Shown here: positions 20,318 to 31,262 of the stretch, in pieces | Position numbering within the stretch: position 1 is the first letter of the stretch | Layout: the number at the start of each line of letters is the position of its first letter | Assembly (NCBI GenBank): GCA_900073065.1 | Contig: FJOG01000011.1 | Span: 1,070,882 to 1,134,881, forward strand | DNA from: Phialocephala subalpina | Taxonomy: Eukaryota > Ascomycota > Leotiomycetes > Helotiales > Mollisiaceae | DNA: 64,000 nucleotides | Direction: 5' to 3' | Translations under genes and position numbers: made by a program | The notes under the pieces: model-generated | Seen by the model: only the letters and a program-made list of their open reading frames with translations | What the model was told of the DNA's origin: nothing | The model's database searches: none

Positions 20318-22286
20318 CAGGAAAGTCTGGGTATCTTATAGGAGAGGCAGAAGAAAGAAAAAGAATGTTCTTGGAAACATTTGACTTATGAGTAGCCTAC
20401 GATCAACCCCACAGCCTTTGCAAAGGGTGATTATGAGGCGCTGAGTAAAGACCGGATAAGCACTCGATGATTCGTCATGGCTGGCCCAGCCTCGGCACCA
20501 GCCACCGCGAGGCTGACACTAGACTGTTCTGGACCTAGTGTGCTTTGTCACTTCATCCGAATTTTCTCCCGCTCCGCTTCACTTCAACAAAGCTTCACAG
20601 TCATCCAAACTCTTGAATTATCAATATTTGGTCATCGATCACAGACTTGAGCGACTTCCTTCATCATACCATGTCTGTGTACTCTTGACTTGGTGAAAAA
20701 TTCTCCAAGATCTAATCTTAGATGCTTCTCGAGTCTTCAGCCGCTCGTCGTTCGTCACGAAGTATCTGTAAAGGGGTCCAATGGACACGAAAAGACTGAA
20801 AATAGTCATGATTTCGCGAATAGTATTGAGATTCAGCTCCATTACGGATTTGTATCTTCCATTAAAATTCTATTATAATGTTCACGGGAAGTTGAGAGGT
20901 ATGAGAGCTACTCAACTAAACAGTTGATGTTGATACCCATAGACTCGGGATTAATTTTCCCCTTCGCTGGTTCTGTTTTAGTCTGCGGACGTGAGCAACT
21001 GCTGCTTTAACCTGGGCTGAGGGTGAGCATGCCGGAGCAGAGCCTGAGCAGAGCCTGAGCAGAGCCTGAGCAGAGCCTGAGCAGAGTCTGAGCAGAGCCT
21101 GCCCACCATAATGTAGTAATTCAGCCTCACAAGTCAGAATACGGTGGGCTGTTTAGACCTCTGTGGCATGACCTCAGTTTGAGTCACGGGACTTTATCAC
21201 ATGATAATTGGCACATCCGTTTTTTACCTCAGGTACCCAGGCCATAATCTGATAGGAGTAAGGTAATATCTTCCTCTCGTATATGGCCTAAGATCCCATA
21301 GCAGCGGCAACCATGGGATTTTTATTACTTCGCGTGAACGTAACCCCCGGAACTACTTACTTCTGAGACTAGCTCATCAAGAGAACGTACCCTTTCGTAC
21401 AAGTCAAACTGGATCGGCTCAACGTGGGTGCTGGGAATGCTGACTGGTGGATGGAGACAAGAAAGTTGGGAATCGCAAGGAAAGACCACGGTTTCGGAGG
21501 TTATTTCAGCGCTATGCTAAATAAAGATTAGTTTGCAGCGGGCAATATCATTAGATGTTAGCCGATATACCCCGAGCACTGTATTACTTTCCAGTGGACG
21601 CGCCATACTTAGAGCGGGGTTGTATCTGCAGCCAGCGAATTACAACTGCGCTAAAAGGCTCGAACTACCAAATTGTGGCTCGTTCTTTAATGCCAAAAAA
21701 TAGCAGTGTCAGCCGATTAATTAGGCAAACCAATTGATCATCACTCCACAATCCTATATAACCCCACTGCAAATCATATTCCAAGTCAAACGCGAGCAAA
21801 TCAAATCGGTGAGATAACCGCTTTTACCGAGGATGCGACAAAGCTTTTTCAAACTCGGCCTTCAGTCCCCCGTGCCATTTCCGCCTTGATGAGGGAATAA
21901 TTATCAGTCTGGGATTGTCGATTTTTGCCCAGTGAATCCCGACCTCGGCTTGAGGATAGGTTGATGTGTGGTTGGCGCGGTGTTGGAGGGAGAAGTTCTT
22001 CTTTTGTATTTGTACGATGTTCAAACCAAATGTCACCACCGATTGACGTGTCAATAAGTAAATCTTACTACCAGATTGTGAGGTTATTTACCCCATACTA
22101 CCCCGCAATTACCTGTATTTCAGGGCCACCCACCTCACTAAATTACGGCGAGCTCATCCCTGTAATTCAATATCAAATAATAATTTTCGAACTATGAGAA
22201 AAAACACAAAAGTGCATAGAGGTATAATAACTATACTGGCCCTCAGTCTCAAGTAAGTAATCAAAATCAAATTGCCCCAAAAAGCA
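20318..22286. other. Long intergenic region with a short tandem repeat
   Basis: About 2 kb with no supported gene. It holds the pirin promoter, an 11-nt tandem repeat at 21035-21100, and the 3' flank of the Clr5-ankyrin gene. ORFs at 21555-21737 and 21925-22197 are not convincing. Confidence 0.4.
21035..21100. repeat. 11-nt tandem repeat, six copies
   Basis: GAGCAGAGCCT is repeated six times. The fifth copy has one change (GAGCAGAGTCT). It lies in non-coding sequence. A loosely similar GAG/CTGAG-rich stretch occurs at 27860-27970. Confidence 0.9.
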
Positions 22287-24322
22287 CTAGAAATCCATAA
22301 TATCGAGTAAGAAAGTATAAAACGATACATCAATGTCTGCTTTCCGTTCCCGACAATCCCTCAAAATGGCACAGTATTCCTCATAATTCTCCATTGCACT
22401 TCCTTTCTCCAGGTTTTTCTCAAGAAACAATTTCAGCCGAGATTTATGTCTCTCTAGAAGACGTTCTGCAATGACCACGAAAGCGCATTCCATGAAAGTT
22501 TTGCTCTTCGGCCGAAAATCGAGATACTCTAGCTTGGTCAGGCTGGCTTTTGCAATACTCCAGAGTGATTGCTTCCATGCTGAGCGCCATACTTCCACCC
22601 ATTCAGAGCCTGCCGCGGTATCGTTTTCAGGTTGTTGTGCTTTTATGTCTGCTTCCAGCAGGGTTCTGGTGAGAAAGACTCGGCATTCTCGAGACTGATA
22701 AGTAAGAAGATCAAAAAGAGTTTTGCCGGCTGTAGTTGTTATCGTACTAGATGCTCCTGCTTCTACAAGAAGTATGGTGACTTTGTTGAGTTCCGGTTGT
22801 GGTCGATAGCCTGTGAGCCATAGTTCCAATGGAGACGCACCCGCTCTGTTTGGTATGTTCACACTGACCTGACGAGCAATGAGCGCTGACGTGACCTTGC
22901 AGTGTGGAAAGGATGAATCGGGATTCCAGCGACTGTTCTTCCTGGTAAGGGCCACGTGCAAGGGATAATTTCCGTCAGATCCAGGAATATCAAGATCAGC
23001 CTCTTCGACAAGATGCACAAGAAAGCTTCCCGACGGCCTCCCCTCCCAAAATTTGCCGCTTTCGAGACAGTAATGAAGTAACGGCTGGGAATGAAACGTG
23101 AAATTCCGATTGGCGCCTGCAACGAGGAATTGTTCTAAGCACCAGAATCCGGCTTTCACCCATTCTGGTGATGCCCACCTTTCTGTATCTTTCTGTAATA
23201 TGCTGGTGTTCTCCAGAAAGACGCCAAGCAAAGCTTGACCATTTCGCATTGGGGTTGTTACATCCGGCTTGCAGTTGAGGAACTCCAGAATAATATCCAT
23301 ATAGCCCGACGATGCCGGTATAGCCTCAGCTATTATTCTGTGTAAAGGGGATTCGCCTGCTCTGTTCTGGGTGTTGATATTCACGCCAGCAAAAAGGACC
23401 GATTTAATTGCAGTTTGGATGTCGAGGTCACTCCACCAGTTCGGTAGACGGAGGAGGTAATGTAGAATCGAGTTTCCTTCGTCATCCTGAAGTGACAAGT
23501 TCGGTTGATGTTTCAGTAGGAGTTGTACCAGGTTTTTGGAAACAACAGACAGATGCAGAGGACTTTTCCCCTTGAATCCGATCGCATCCACGTCGGCACC
23601 ATATTTGAGCAGAGCTTTTGCCATACCGATGTTTCCTTTCGTGATAGCCGCGTGCAGGGGTGAGTTGTTCAGATTGTCTCGAATGTTAACAGACGCTCCA
23701 GACGAAAGATGCTCGAGGAGCTCTTTTTCCGTACCCTCAGATATTGTCTTAAATAGGTCTTGGCTTGAAGGCAAATCTACCTCTCTGTTTGGTGGGATAT
23801 AAGGTACGTTGAAGTTGTCATGAAATGAAGGCATAGGCAGGCTCGTTCTGTTCAAGGCGGGGAAGTTAAATCCTGGCGCCCAAGCTTCGTTGTTGTCAAA
23901 TTGTGACCAGCTGCAATAGATTGACATTAGAAGCATCCTAAACGGTTCTGCGGGATGAGTATTGTACTGTACTCACCTTGGAAAGTTGGTATTCTCAAGC
24001 AGGTCTGTGACATCATTAGAAGATTGAGCCCCAGAAGAGGGGCCGGCAATAGTGATTGTCTTCGTCTTGCGTCGTGGACGAGCTTGACTTCCAACGCCAA
24101 CTGGAACTTTATTCTTCCTTATCCCCCAATATTCAAGCTTCATTCGATAGGCCCTTTCGCTGAAATTTTTAGAAAGTATTATCACGAAATAAAGGACGAG
24201 ACTTACGAAGCGTCGAAATTATGTCTTCCTTTCAAGATCCGTCGAACATCATCCAAAGACTTTCCATTGGTGATGTAGAGTGTTTTTATTTCGGTCTTGT
24301 ATTGATCCCAATCCTTTGCCAT
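22287..24322 (-). CDS. Clr5-domain ankyrin repeat protein
   Basis: A 640-aa protein in three exons (24322-24207, 24159-23977, 23910-22287) with introns of 47 and 66 nt. The two short 5' exons encode an N-terminal Clr5-type domain at about residues 1-55: MAKDWDQYKTEIKTLYITNG, then SLDDVRRILKGRHNF and, across the splice, SERAYRMKLEYWGI. A basic stretch (PRRKTKT) follows. The large third exon holds ankyrin-type repeats (NNSPLHAAITKGNIGMAKALL, GKSPLHLSVVSKNLVQLLL, GESPLHRIIAEAI, GNYPLHVALTRKN) separated by less regular helices. Clr5-ankyrin proteins are a large, poorly characterised family in filamentous ascomycetes. The Clr5 domain resembles a DNA- or protein-binding helical module. A regulatory or self/non-self recognition role is only conjecture. 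Confidence 0.88.
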
Positions 24323-25476
24323 GATGCCGCCTTCAGTTCAGAGTTGACTAAGTTTTGATTTTGTTAGAAGAAAGTTGCTTGATCCAAGTCCAGCTAATGC
24401 TGCATCAGGTGACACGGGTCACGTGGGTCAGACTTGACTAAATCCACCGCCAAAACTTACGATAGCCGCCTTGCCCAACACTCTTCTGGTTCAATCTTGC
24501 TTTAAATAGAGACGATGTTGGTCTTGTACGATCCCTTTGTGCTGCTTTGGGAGTTCGAGGTCCTACCGCTCCCGGGATAGTATTTGTTGTCGGCTTGCGG
24601 GGTACTATACTTAGAAACAACGGTGATAATCTTGAGAAACGGTATGATATTGAAGCCACAGGTGCATCGGCTCTGGTTGAGACCTCCTGCTTCTGCTGAT
24701 GATTCCCCGCTGTTTAATGCTGGAATTCTTGGTCGCGCAGAAATGGGAGGGAGCAGAAGCCTCGGGGCCCAGAGCTTTAAGGTCTTCCCGGTCGGGCATT
24801 ATGAGGGGGAGGTGTGGTCTAGCACAGGGGGCTGTGCCGTGCCTGGTGCTTGGCGAATCGTGCAAATTGCACAGGACCTGCACAAAAAGGCGCAGTTTTG
24901 CATGTTTGGCAGGGATCCTTTCCCTCCAAAGGAGAGCATATGTAGACATTAATCGTATCCCAAAAGACACACCCAACCCACGAACTTGCCCCAAAAGGTG
25001 CAAATTGCACCCTCAGCATTTGGAAAGTTGCACAAAATCTGCCCAAATGCCTTTTCCTGTCCCCGAAATTTATCAAGATCAACCATAGAGTCAAAGAAAC
25101 GTAAGTATTGCACTTCATCCCGGGTTGCCTCTTCATGAATCTGCCATATGCTGTTCAATATTCTTGGGTTGTTCTTATAAGTTCTGGACAACCCCTTCTG
25201 CGTCTATTCTTTCCTTGCACAGTCCTTCCCATTGTTCACTCCAAAGGTCAATTTGCGGATTGCCGGATATTTTTCTCACATCATTACTTTTACGAAACAA
25301 TTCGGTTACGTGGCTAGCAAATGCATTCTGTACCCTCGACAATTGCGTCTTGCTGCGCAAATCCTGCCAGGTAGGCTAACAATTTGCAACTATTCCTCTG
25401 CGCAAATCCTTTCATCGCATTAGAGCGAATTGCTATGTGCAATTTCATTTATTTTTATTACTCTTTGTTGGATGCG
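24323..25476. other. Intergenic between divergent genes
   Basis: This holds the promoter of the Clr5-ankyrin gene on the left and the presumed promoter of the 25477 ORF on the right. The palindrome GTGCAAATTGCAC occurs twice (24860-24872, 24998-25010). The ORFs between 24580 and 25320 show no recognisable content. Confidence 0.4.
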
Positions 25477-26190
25477 ATGTCTGACAATTGCCTTGTGTCT
25501 AGTGAGACTGCCTCGCTCGAAAATGATGCGACCACCCCCTCTGACACAAGTCACGATGCTACTAGCGAAGGAGTGATTGCATATGCAACGCCCGAAGACA
25601 TTAGAGATGACAATCATGGAGAATATAAATTTCCCAACGCTACATGGACGTTGCAGTCCTTCGATTTCACTGATCGAGTTGACGACCCTGGCCGCGAAGT
25701 ACCCCTTGCCCTCACCCAACAAGCACTTCAACAACACAACACTAAAAACATACCTGCGGATGGCAAAACCATGAATAAATACCCATTTGATGAGCATCAT
25801 ATGAAGCCAATCTTTCCGGGCGATACGGCTGTGTATGCATCCACCTTGGATGGACATGTATGCCAGAAGGTGCATGTGGAGCCATACTCATATCCTCGCC
25901 AATGCTCAAAACATCACCTTTCAATTGCACTAGCAAAGGTGGATAACCAGAACTTCGATGCAGATATCGGACTCCTCTTTCCCCCGGTTGAGTACCAAGA
26001 TTTCCATACGTACCCGACATGCATCAACGAGGTCAACCTCTACGACCACTTGCCAAAGTCCGAGTTCTATAACGATCCTTCAAACGCCAAGCCGCCATTC
26101 TCTTCTTCAGCCCCCAAAGAGGTATTATTCCAAGTACTTAATCCATGGAGTAATGCATATGCAGGCATTGGGACACAATTTTCGTCATGA
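25477..26190 (+). CDS. Hypothetical protein, 237 aa
   Basis: A single open frame that continues upstream to 25384. I place the start at 25477 (MSDNCLVSSETASL) because the upstream codons encode an unlikely mix of hydrophobic residues. The N-terminal 60 residues are acidic and Ser/Thr-rich. The rest is Tyr-, Pro- and His-rich (YPFDEHHMKPIFPGDTAVYAS, LLFPPVEYQDFHTYPTC). I see no signal peptide, membrane segment or known motif. It could be a species-restricted gene or a chance ORF. Its length and single frame favour a real gene weakly. Confidence 0.4.
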   Translation: MSDNCLVSSETASLENDATTPSDTSHDATSEGVIAYATPEDIRDDNHGEYKFPNATWTLQSFDFTDRVDDPGREVPLALTQQALQQHNTKNIPADGKTMNKYPFDEHHMKPIFPGDTAVYASTLDGHVCQKVHVEPYSYPRQCSKHHLSIALAKVDNQNFDADIGLLFPPVEYQDFHTYPTCINEVNLYDHLPKSEFYNDPSNAKPPFSSSAPKEVLFQVLNPWSNAYAGIGTQFSS

Positions 26191-26596
26191 GTTTTCAGGG
26201 TTGACATTTTGAATGGTGAGCAGGAGTAAGGCCCACGGTTACCGGAAGGAAAAATAAGGGCACTGGTGCAGGGTCGTATGTCTTGTCTTTCGTTAGAACT
26301 CAAAATGAAAGATTATCATGCCATCTTGCTGTTGTCGCTTGACCATTCCCTCTCTGAAGTGTAAAGATATAATCTCAGCTGACACTTGCTTTGGCGTGTG
26401 AAGCCGTACGTCGTTTTTATGTGCCTGGCCACGGAGCTACAAAGAGCTAGAATAAACGACACGTCTGTATCTGTTCAACGATTATCCACCACTTCCGCAT
26501 GTATGCTTCGTCGTCTGGAGTGAAAGACGCTCACTGTGCAGTAAGCCCAGCCGCAGCCCATTTTTTTTCTGTCGGTATATGATGTAATCCAGGACC
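26191..26596. other. Intergenic, nothing seen
   Basis: Short stretch between convergent ORFs. No gene, RNA or repeat recognised. Confidence 0.4.
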
Positions 26597-27591
26597 TCAA
26601 GCCCCACAGTCATCCAAAACTGGAGCCCCAACACAAGATTTAGGAGGAAACTGCCAATCAAGCAACTCATCCATCCTTTCAGTAGACTGGAGAATCCCCT
26701 TCGAACCCGATGTGCTTAGTAAAGCAGAGTCTATATATCCATTTCCAGTCTCACCGAATGGAGGCGACCAAGCCAAGAAATCGCACTGAGACTTGTTGGA
26801 CAATGGGGATGCTAGCTGATTGCAGGTTTGGCAAGTTCTCATGCAATCGTTATTCCCGCATCTTGGTCTTGATACATATGTGGCGTAACCAGAGTCTGTC
26901 CAGGAGTCCCCGGAGGGCACGTGTCTGATTTTTTCGATTCATCGAGTGACATTGGTGTAGCGGGGAAATTCGGTAGCGGTTGCTTCATGCTGACTACGGC
27001 GTCGGAGATGAAGTTTCTTTTCATCTCTCCTCTAATTTCAGTATCCAAGATGAGATGAGATAGAAGGTCCTCCGGCTTTCGATCCAGAAGGAGTGGTAGC
27101 TCAGAGATATGGTTCGAAACGTCGGTGTCCTGAAGCTGTGTTGTTCGATTTCCAAATCCTCGCGGTCTGGTGCCCAGAATTAGTCAATGGTTGGAAGGGA
27201 GTGCAGTACATGAGCTTACAAGCACCGAAAGTGGGACAAGCATCGCACCGAAAGAGAAGGTGGTAAATCTCGAACCACTGTTCTTCTTGATCCTTTCCCA
27301 GTTTAGCTCTGCTTTTCAACTTTGCTTTGATGTCAGGGTCCATCCCTTTCGGTGCCGGAAGATTGAGGTTTAGGCAGCCATTAGTCTCGATTTTCCTCGT
27401 ATGCTCTGCCAAATCGTTCTGCTTCCTGGATTTCGTTCCACATTTGGAGCATGTAATTGGCAGAGAGTTTGTTCTGTGAAGGTGTTCTCTGGAGTCGCGA
27501 ACAGTAAGTTTGGGCTATGGATAAGAGAACGAGATTTGGCTTACTTGAGTCGGGCCATATTCTCAAATCCCATTCCAGCTGCGCAGTCCAT
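26597..27591 (-). pseudogene. Broken fungal zinc-finger gene
   Basis: A 5' exon (27591-27545) and a second exon from 27488 join over a 56-nt intron to read DCAAGMGFENMARLKEHLHR, then the finger-like segment CSKCGTKSRKQNDLAEH, then LPAPKGMDPDIKAKLKSRAK and KDQEEQWFEIYHLLF. This is the pattern of a common ascomycete family with a C2H2-like finger followed by 'GMDP...' and 'W..IY.ILFP'. Further family-like pieces follow in other frames: HISELPLLLDRKPEDLLSHL (about 27090) and PSGDSWTDSGYATYVS (about 26900). No set of introns I tried joins them, so at least two frameshifts are likely. The N-terminal half of the family is absent, because an AT-rich island begins right upstream. It could instead be a gene with an unusual intron set. 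Confidence 0.55.
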
Positions 27592-27840
27592 ATAATCCTC
27601 CTTGTTAAAATGAGTACAAAATAAAAAGAAATCTATAAAAAAAAGTACTTCTTTTAAAGGTATTTATATTAATTTAACTTATATTATAAATAAAATATTA
27701 AATATATTTTTAAAAAATATCTACTTTAAGTTCCTTAAGAACTTGTTTAGGCTCCTTAAGTATCATCATCAAAACTTAACAAAAGTAATATAAGAGAATA
27801 GAGATTAGATTAAGTGTAATTAGTTAAAAAGCAAGAAGTC
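27592..27840. repeat. AT-rich island
   Basis: Strongly AT-rich, low-complexity DNA (runs such as TATTTATATTAATTTAAC and AAATATATTTTTAAAAAA) unlike the rest of the window. It contains no ORF. It resembles a small remnant of a repeat degraded by RIP-type C-to-T mutation, and it abuts the truncated zinc-finger gene. Confidence 0.6.
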
Positions 27841-28515
27841 AAAACACGTGACAATGTGGTAAATCTTGCTCAGGTGCTCAAAGTGCTCAGGTGAGTTGCT
27901 CAGGCTACCCAGGCGAGTCGACTCAGCCGAGGGTGAGCCGAGGGTGATTAGCGCCTGAGCAAGAGCAGCAAGCTTACTAACCCCATACGGCACCCAAGAA
28001 AGAGAAAATTGATTCATAATCCCCCCCCTATTCAAGCGACAGTTCGCTTAGACTCGCGAGGCGACAATACCAAAAAATTGGAAGCTGCAAATGGCGAAAG
28101 TCGAAGGACAAAAAGGCCAAAAAAATATTTCTATTTCTCTCTTCCGAGTTTTCTTGCAAGACTCAACGCCCTAGCACAGAAGATGGCCAAGTAATCATTC
28201 CTGGTTGCTTGGTTGAATTCAGAAATGCTTATTTAAATTTATACGACCTTTACTTAGTTCGGTGGATCTTGGTCCTCCTGATTGGCCAATCTGGCATCGG
28301 TCGGTAGAGTCGGGCGTTCTTTAACCTGAGCCGCCAATTATTGGAATCAACTTTACTTGGATTTCAGAAGATGAAACCGACATTTGGGATCATGAGCATT
28401 TCATTGGTCATACTCTGATTGTGATATCCAACGCTTCGAGGATATCTGGCAAGTGCCTAGGGCAACGGACCAATGGTGGGGTGTCCAGAGCCGACATGCG
28501 TTCCATGTTTTCAAC
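27841..28515. other. Intergenic, GC-flavoured direct motifs
   Basis: Around 27860-27970 there are several loose repeats of GCTCAGG and GAGGGTGA. The rest, up to the dehydrogenase stop, shows nothing recognisable. Confidence 0.35.
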
Positions 28516-29608
28516 CTATCGTGGATGAATGACCGCTTGCACCACGGGTTTATGCCCGATATAGCTATCCAGCGCCTCATTCACCAACACCTCATCAAGA
28601 CCTTCGATGACTCTGAACTTCGGAATCAGAATCTTTCCTTCCTGAACCCACTTCCCCAAGCTCTCCCAATACAGCTTCCCAGTCTCCTCATCAAAGTTGT
28701 TCTTCCAGCCGCTCACTCCACTGCCTCGTCCCCACTTCTTGCCCCTCTTCTCGAGTTGAGCAGTCACGTCCGCAACATGAAGCACAGCAATCGAGCTCGG
28801 ACAGTGAGTAGCCACCATCTCCATAGCCAGATCAAAATCATAAGTCACCGTATCAACAACATGCGTCACCTCCTCTTCACCTCCACAAATCTCCTGAACT
28901 TCCTTGACGATGGTCTGTGAATATCGGTCAATCACGTGGCTAGCGCCCATTGTCTTCAATTCTTGCTCTCCGCTCAGAGACGCAATGGCAATGATCGTTC
29001 CAATGCCGACCATCTTAGCGAATTGAATTGCAAACCTTCCGCAGTTTGAATTACCGCCGATGATGACCAGCTTTTGTTTGCCGTAGTCGAAAGTCTTCGA
29101 CTCAGGAGAGAAGGGAGCTGGGAATCCTAGCCAGTTTTGGTGGAAAAGAGCACAGAAGATTGTGGTAGCGTTGATGGGAAGAGTAACCATTTGGTCGTCT
29201 GAGAAGTTGTCGGGTACAGGAGCAGACATATTGGTGGGCAAGATCGCGAATTCTTGAAGACCACATTGATCAGGGGTCACAGCGAGCGGGTCACCTTGAC
29301 CGTAGATGTGTTGGCCGATGGAGTACTCGGTGACATCTGGGCCGAGTTCTTGGACGATACCGGCAATGTTGTGGGCTGGGACGGAGGGGAGATGGTTTGA
29401 GATGAAGAGTCCTTTGTCTCTGCTTGCGGTGTCGTGGGGAAGGACTAGTTTGATCAGCTTTGCGAGACAACACCTGTATTTGTTCGGGTTTCGTACCTTG
29501 AGCAGCTGTTACTTTGACGACGACTTTCCTTGCTTTTGGTTTGGGTATTGGGCGAGTGCCCAAGCTTAGGGGCTTTCCAATTTCCTTGACAAGGAGAGCT
29601 TTCTGCAT
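28516..29608 (-). CDS. Zinc-type alcohol dehydrogenase-like oxidoreductase (MDR)
   Basis: A 346-aa medium-chain dehydrogenase/reductase in two exons (29608-29497, 29444-28516) joined over a 52-nt intron (GTACGA...CTAG). The N-terminal GroES-like half contains PIPKPKARKVVVKVTAAQ and, after the join, LPHDTASRDKGLF and HNIAGIVQELGPDVTEYSIG. The Rossmann half has VIIGGNSNCGRFAIQFAKMVG, a variant of the GxGxxG nucleotide loop, and ends with FRVIEGLDEVLVNEALD. The catalytic and structural zinc cysteines of classical ADHs are not evident. It therefore looks like the enoyl-reductase/quinone-reductase-like branch common in secondary metabolism and detoxification. The substrate is unknown. The start at 29608 gives the typical MQKALLVKEIGKPL opening. 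Confidence 0.85.
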
Positions 29609-30901
29609 GACTCCGGTCTCTGGTTCTGTGAAAATTTGAGCCTTTACATGAAATGCGTATTGATGTGTTTGGAGTTGTTGTTTTAATGGGGCTTCGATGC
29701 CTGAAATATATATCGAGACATCGCCGACATATCCTGGGCGAGATTGTCTGAAATCGAATGACAAAGTTGTCAACCTCAAATCATTAAGGTTCGCGATTGA
29801 TAATCACATATACTACTGTAGCCCGTAGGGTCTTGTGACCGAGATTCAATGTGAGGCTAGATCAATTCTTATCAATGTATCAGGTTTGATCGTGTTGATC
29901 TTGGAGAGTTTGCGGCACGATGCGCGTTCAGTAATCGAGGCGTGCGGAGTTCCGCCCGTGCATACACCGCACTTGCAACTACCTCTTTCATTACAGTCTT
30001 TTAAATCATCTCCGATACTCATCTCCGATTAAGGCTCACGGACTGCATTCATGCCCAAATTGAGCACCTGTTTTAGAGTTCATTGACTTCATTCATTTTG
30101 TTTCTGACCAGAGCCACTTGCTCCTTGCGCTCTTGGTGTCGAAGCTGTTTTGGTGAAGTGGCAAGCTAAGTAATCACAATGGACGATTCAATATGTCGCT
30201 GACATGTCGTTCTCAGTGGACTGTTAGACCACAACCTCTCTTTTAGACGTGTTGACCTCCGCTTATGGTTTCTCCACCTCGTACAAAAGCTAAGTACCTA
30301 AGTAGTGACCCGACTGTCTAGACGCAATGCACGATGTGATAACGAAGGCGCGTATGCTGATAGCTGTCTATATTTGTTATTTTTGAAGATTCGAGCCTTA
30401 GCTAAAATCTCAATCATCTTCGATGCACTCTAATGCTCTAAAGACATAAGGATACTTCCGTGTTAACAGGATTTGTTCGAAGTCTGCGCGAGGAAGCACC
30501 TCAACTAGAGATGCTGCATACATATACTCGGTCCGGGGCGCGGGTCGCCGTGTATTTATTGTGGATCACCTGAGAATGAACAGAGCATGGAGTACAGCGA
30601 CTCCGAGTTCTGTTGGTTGCCGTGCTTATGGGGTACAAGTAATACAACTGCTCTCGAAAACAGTACTCGCTTCGTGCCTGACTTTGGTCACTTTGGCGCG
30701 GAAGATATCAAGTCAGGTAGGTTACATACATTAATGATCACCTGCCAAATGGCAGCTATCGAACACAATCAACTTTCTAGGCAATACATATCAGTCGTTG
30801 TTTCCTCGCTTACGCTCACCTACTCTCATTCATCATCAGCGAAATATACATCTATCTCTAGCATCATCATTCTGCCTCATTATAAGTTACCAGAATCAAT
30901 C
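29609..30901. other. Long intergenic region
   Basis: Divergent promoter region between the dehydrogenase and the split secreted-protein gene. The open frame continues from 30587 into the latter but shows no protein character before ATG 30902. Nothing else recognised. Confidence 0.4.
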
Positions 30902-31262
30902 ATGCAATTCAAAATCGCTTTTTTAGTTGCTCTCCTCAGTACCGCCGTCTTAGGTGTAGCCGTCCCACCTAACCTACCAAAACGGATTGTACGCCTAGTC
31001 CCTCGTCAAAACCACAGAGTTCCTCTCGACTCCGGTCTTGCTCCGCAGTCTCGACCTCTCCGAAGAGGAATCTTTGTCATCCAGAAAGAGATCTGGCGAC
31101 ATCGCAGATACCGGCACATACTAAGAGACTTGGACGTCGAATGCAAAGGCGCCTATCTCGACCCAAACGACATAGCAAACGCCCAAAACGGCTTCTACAA
31201 CAACGCCGGGCTCTGCGACGACGAATGGCGCTCCCGGCCTATCATCTATTATGTTTGGGGTA

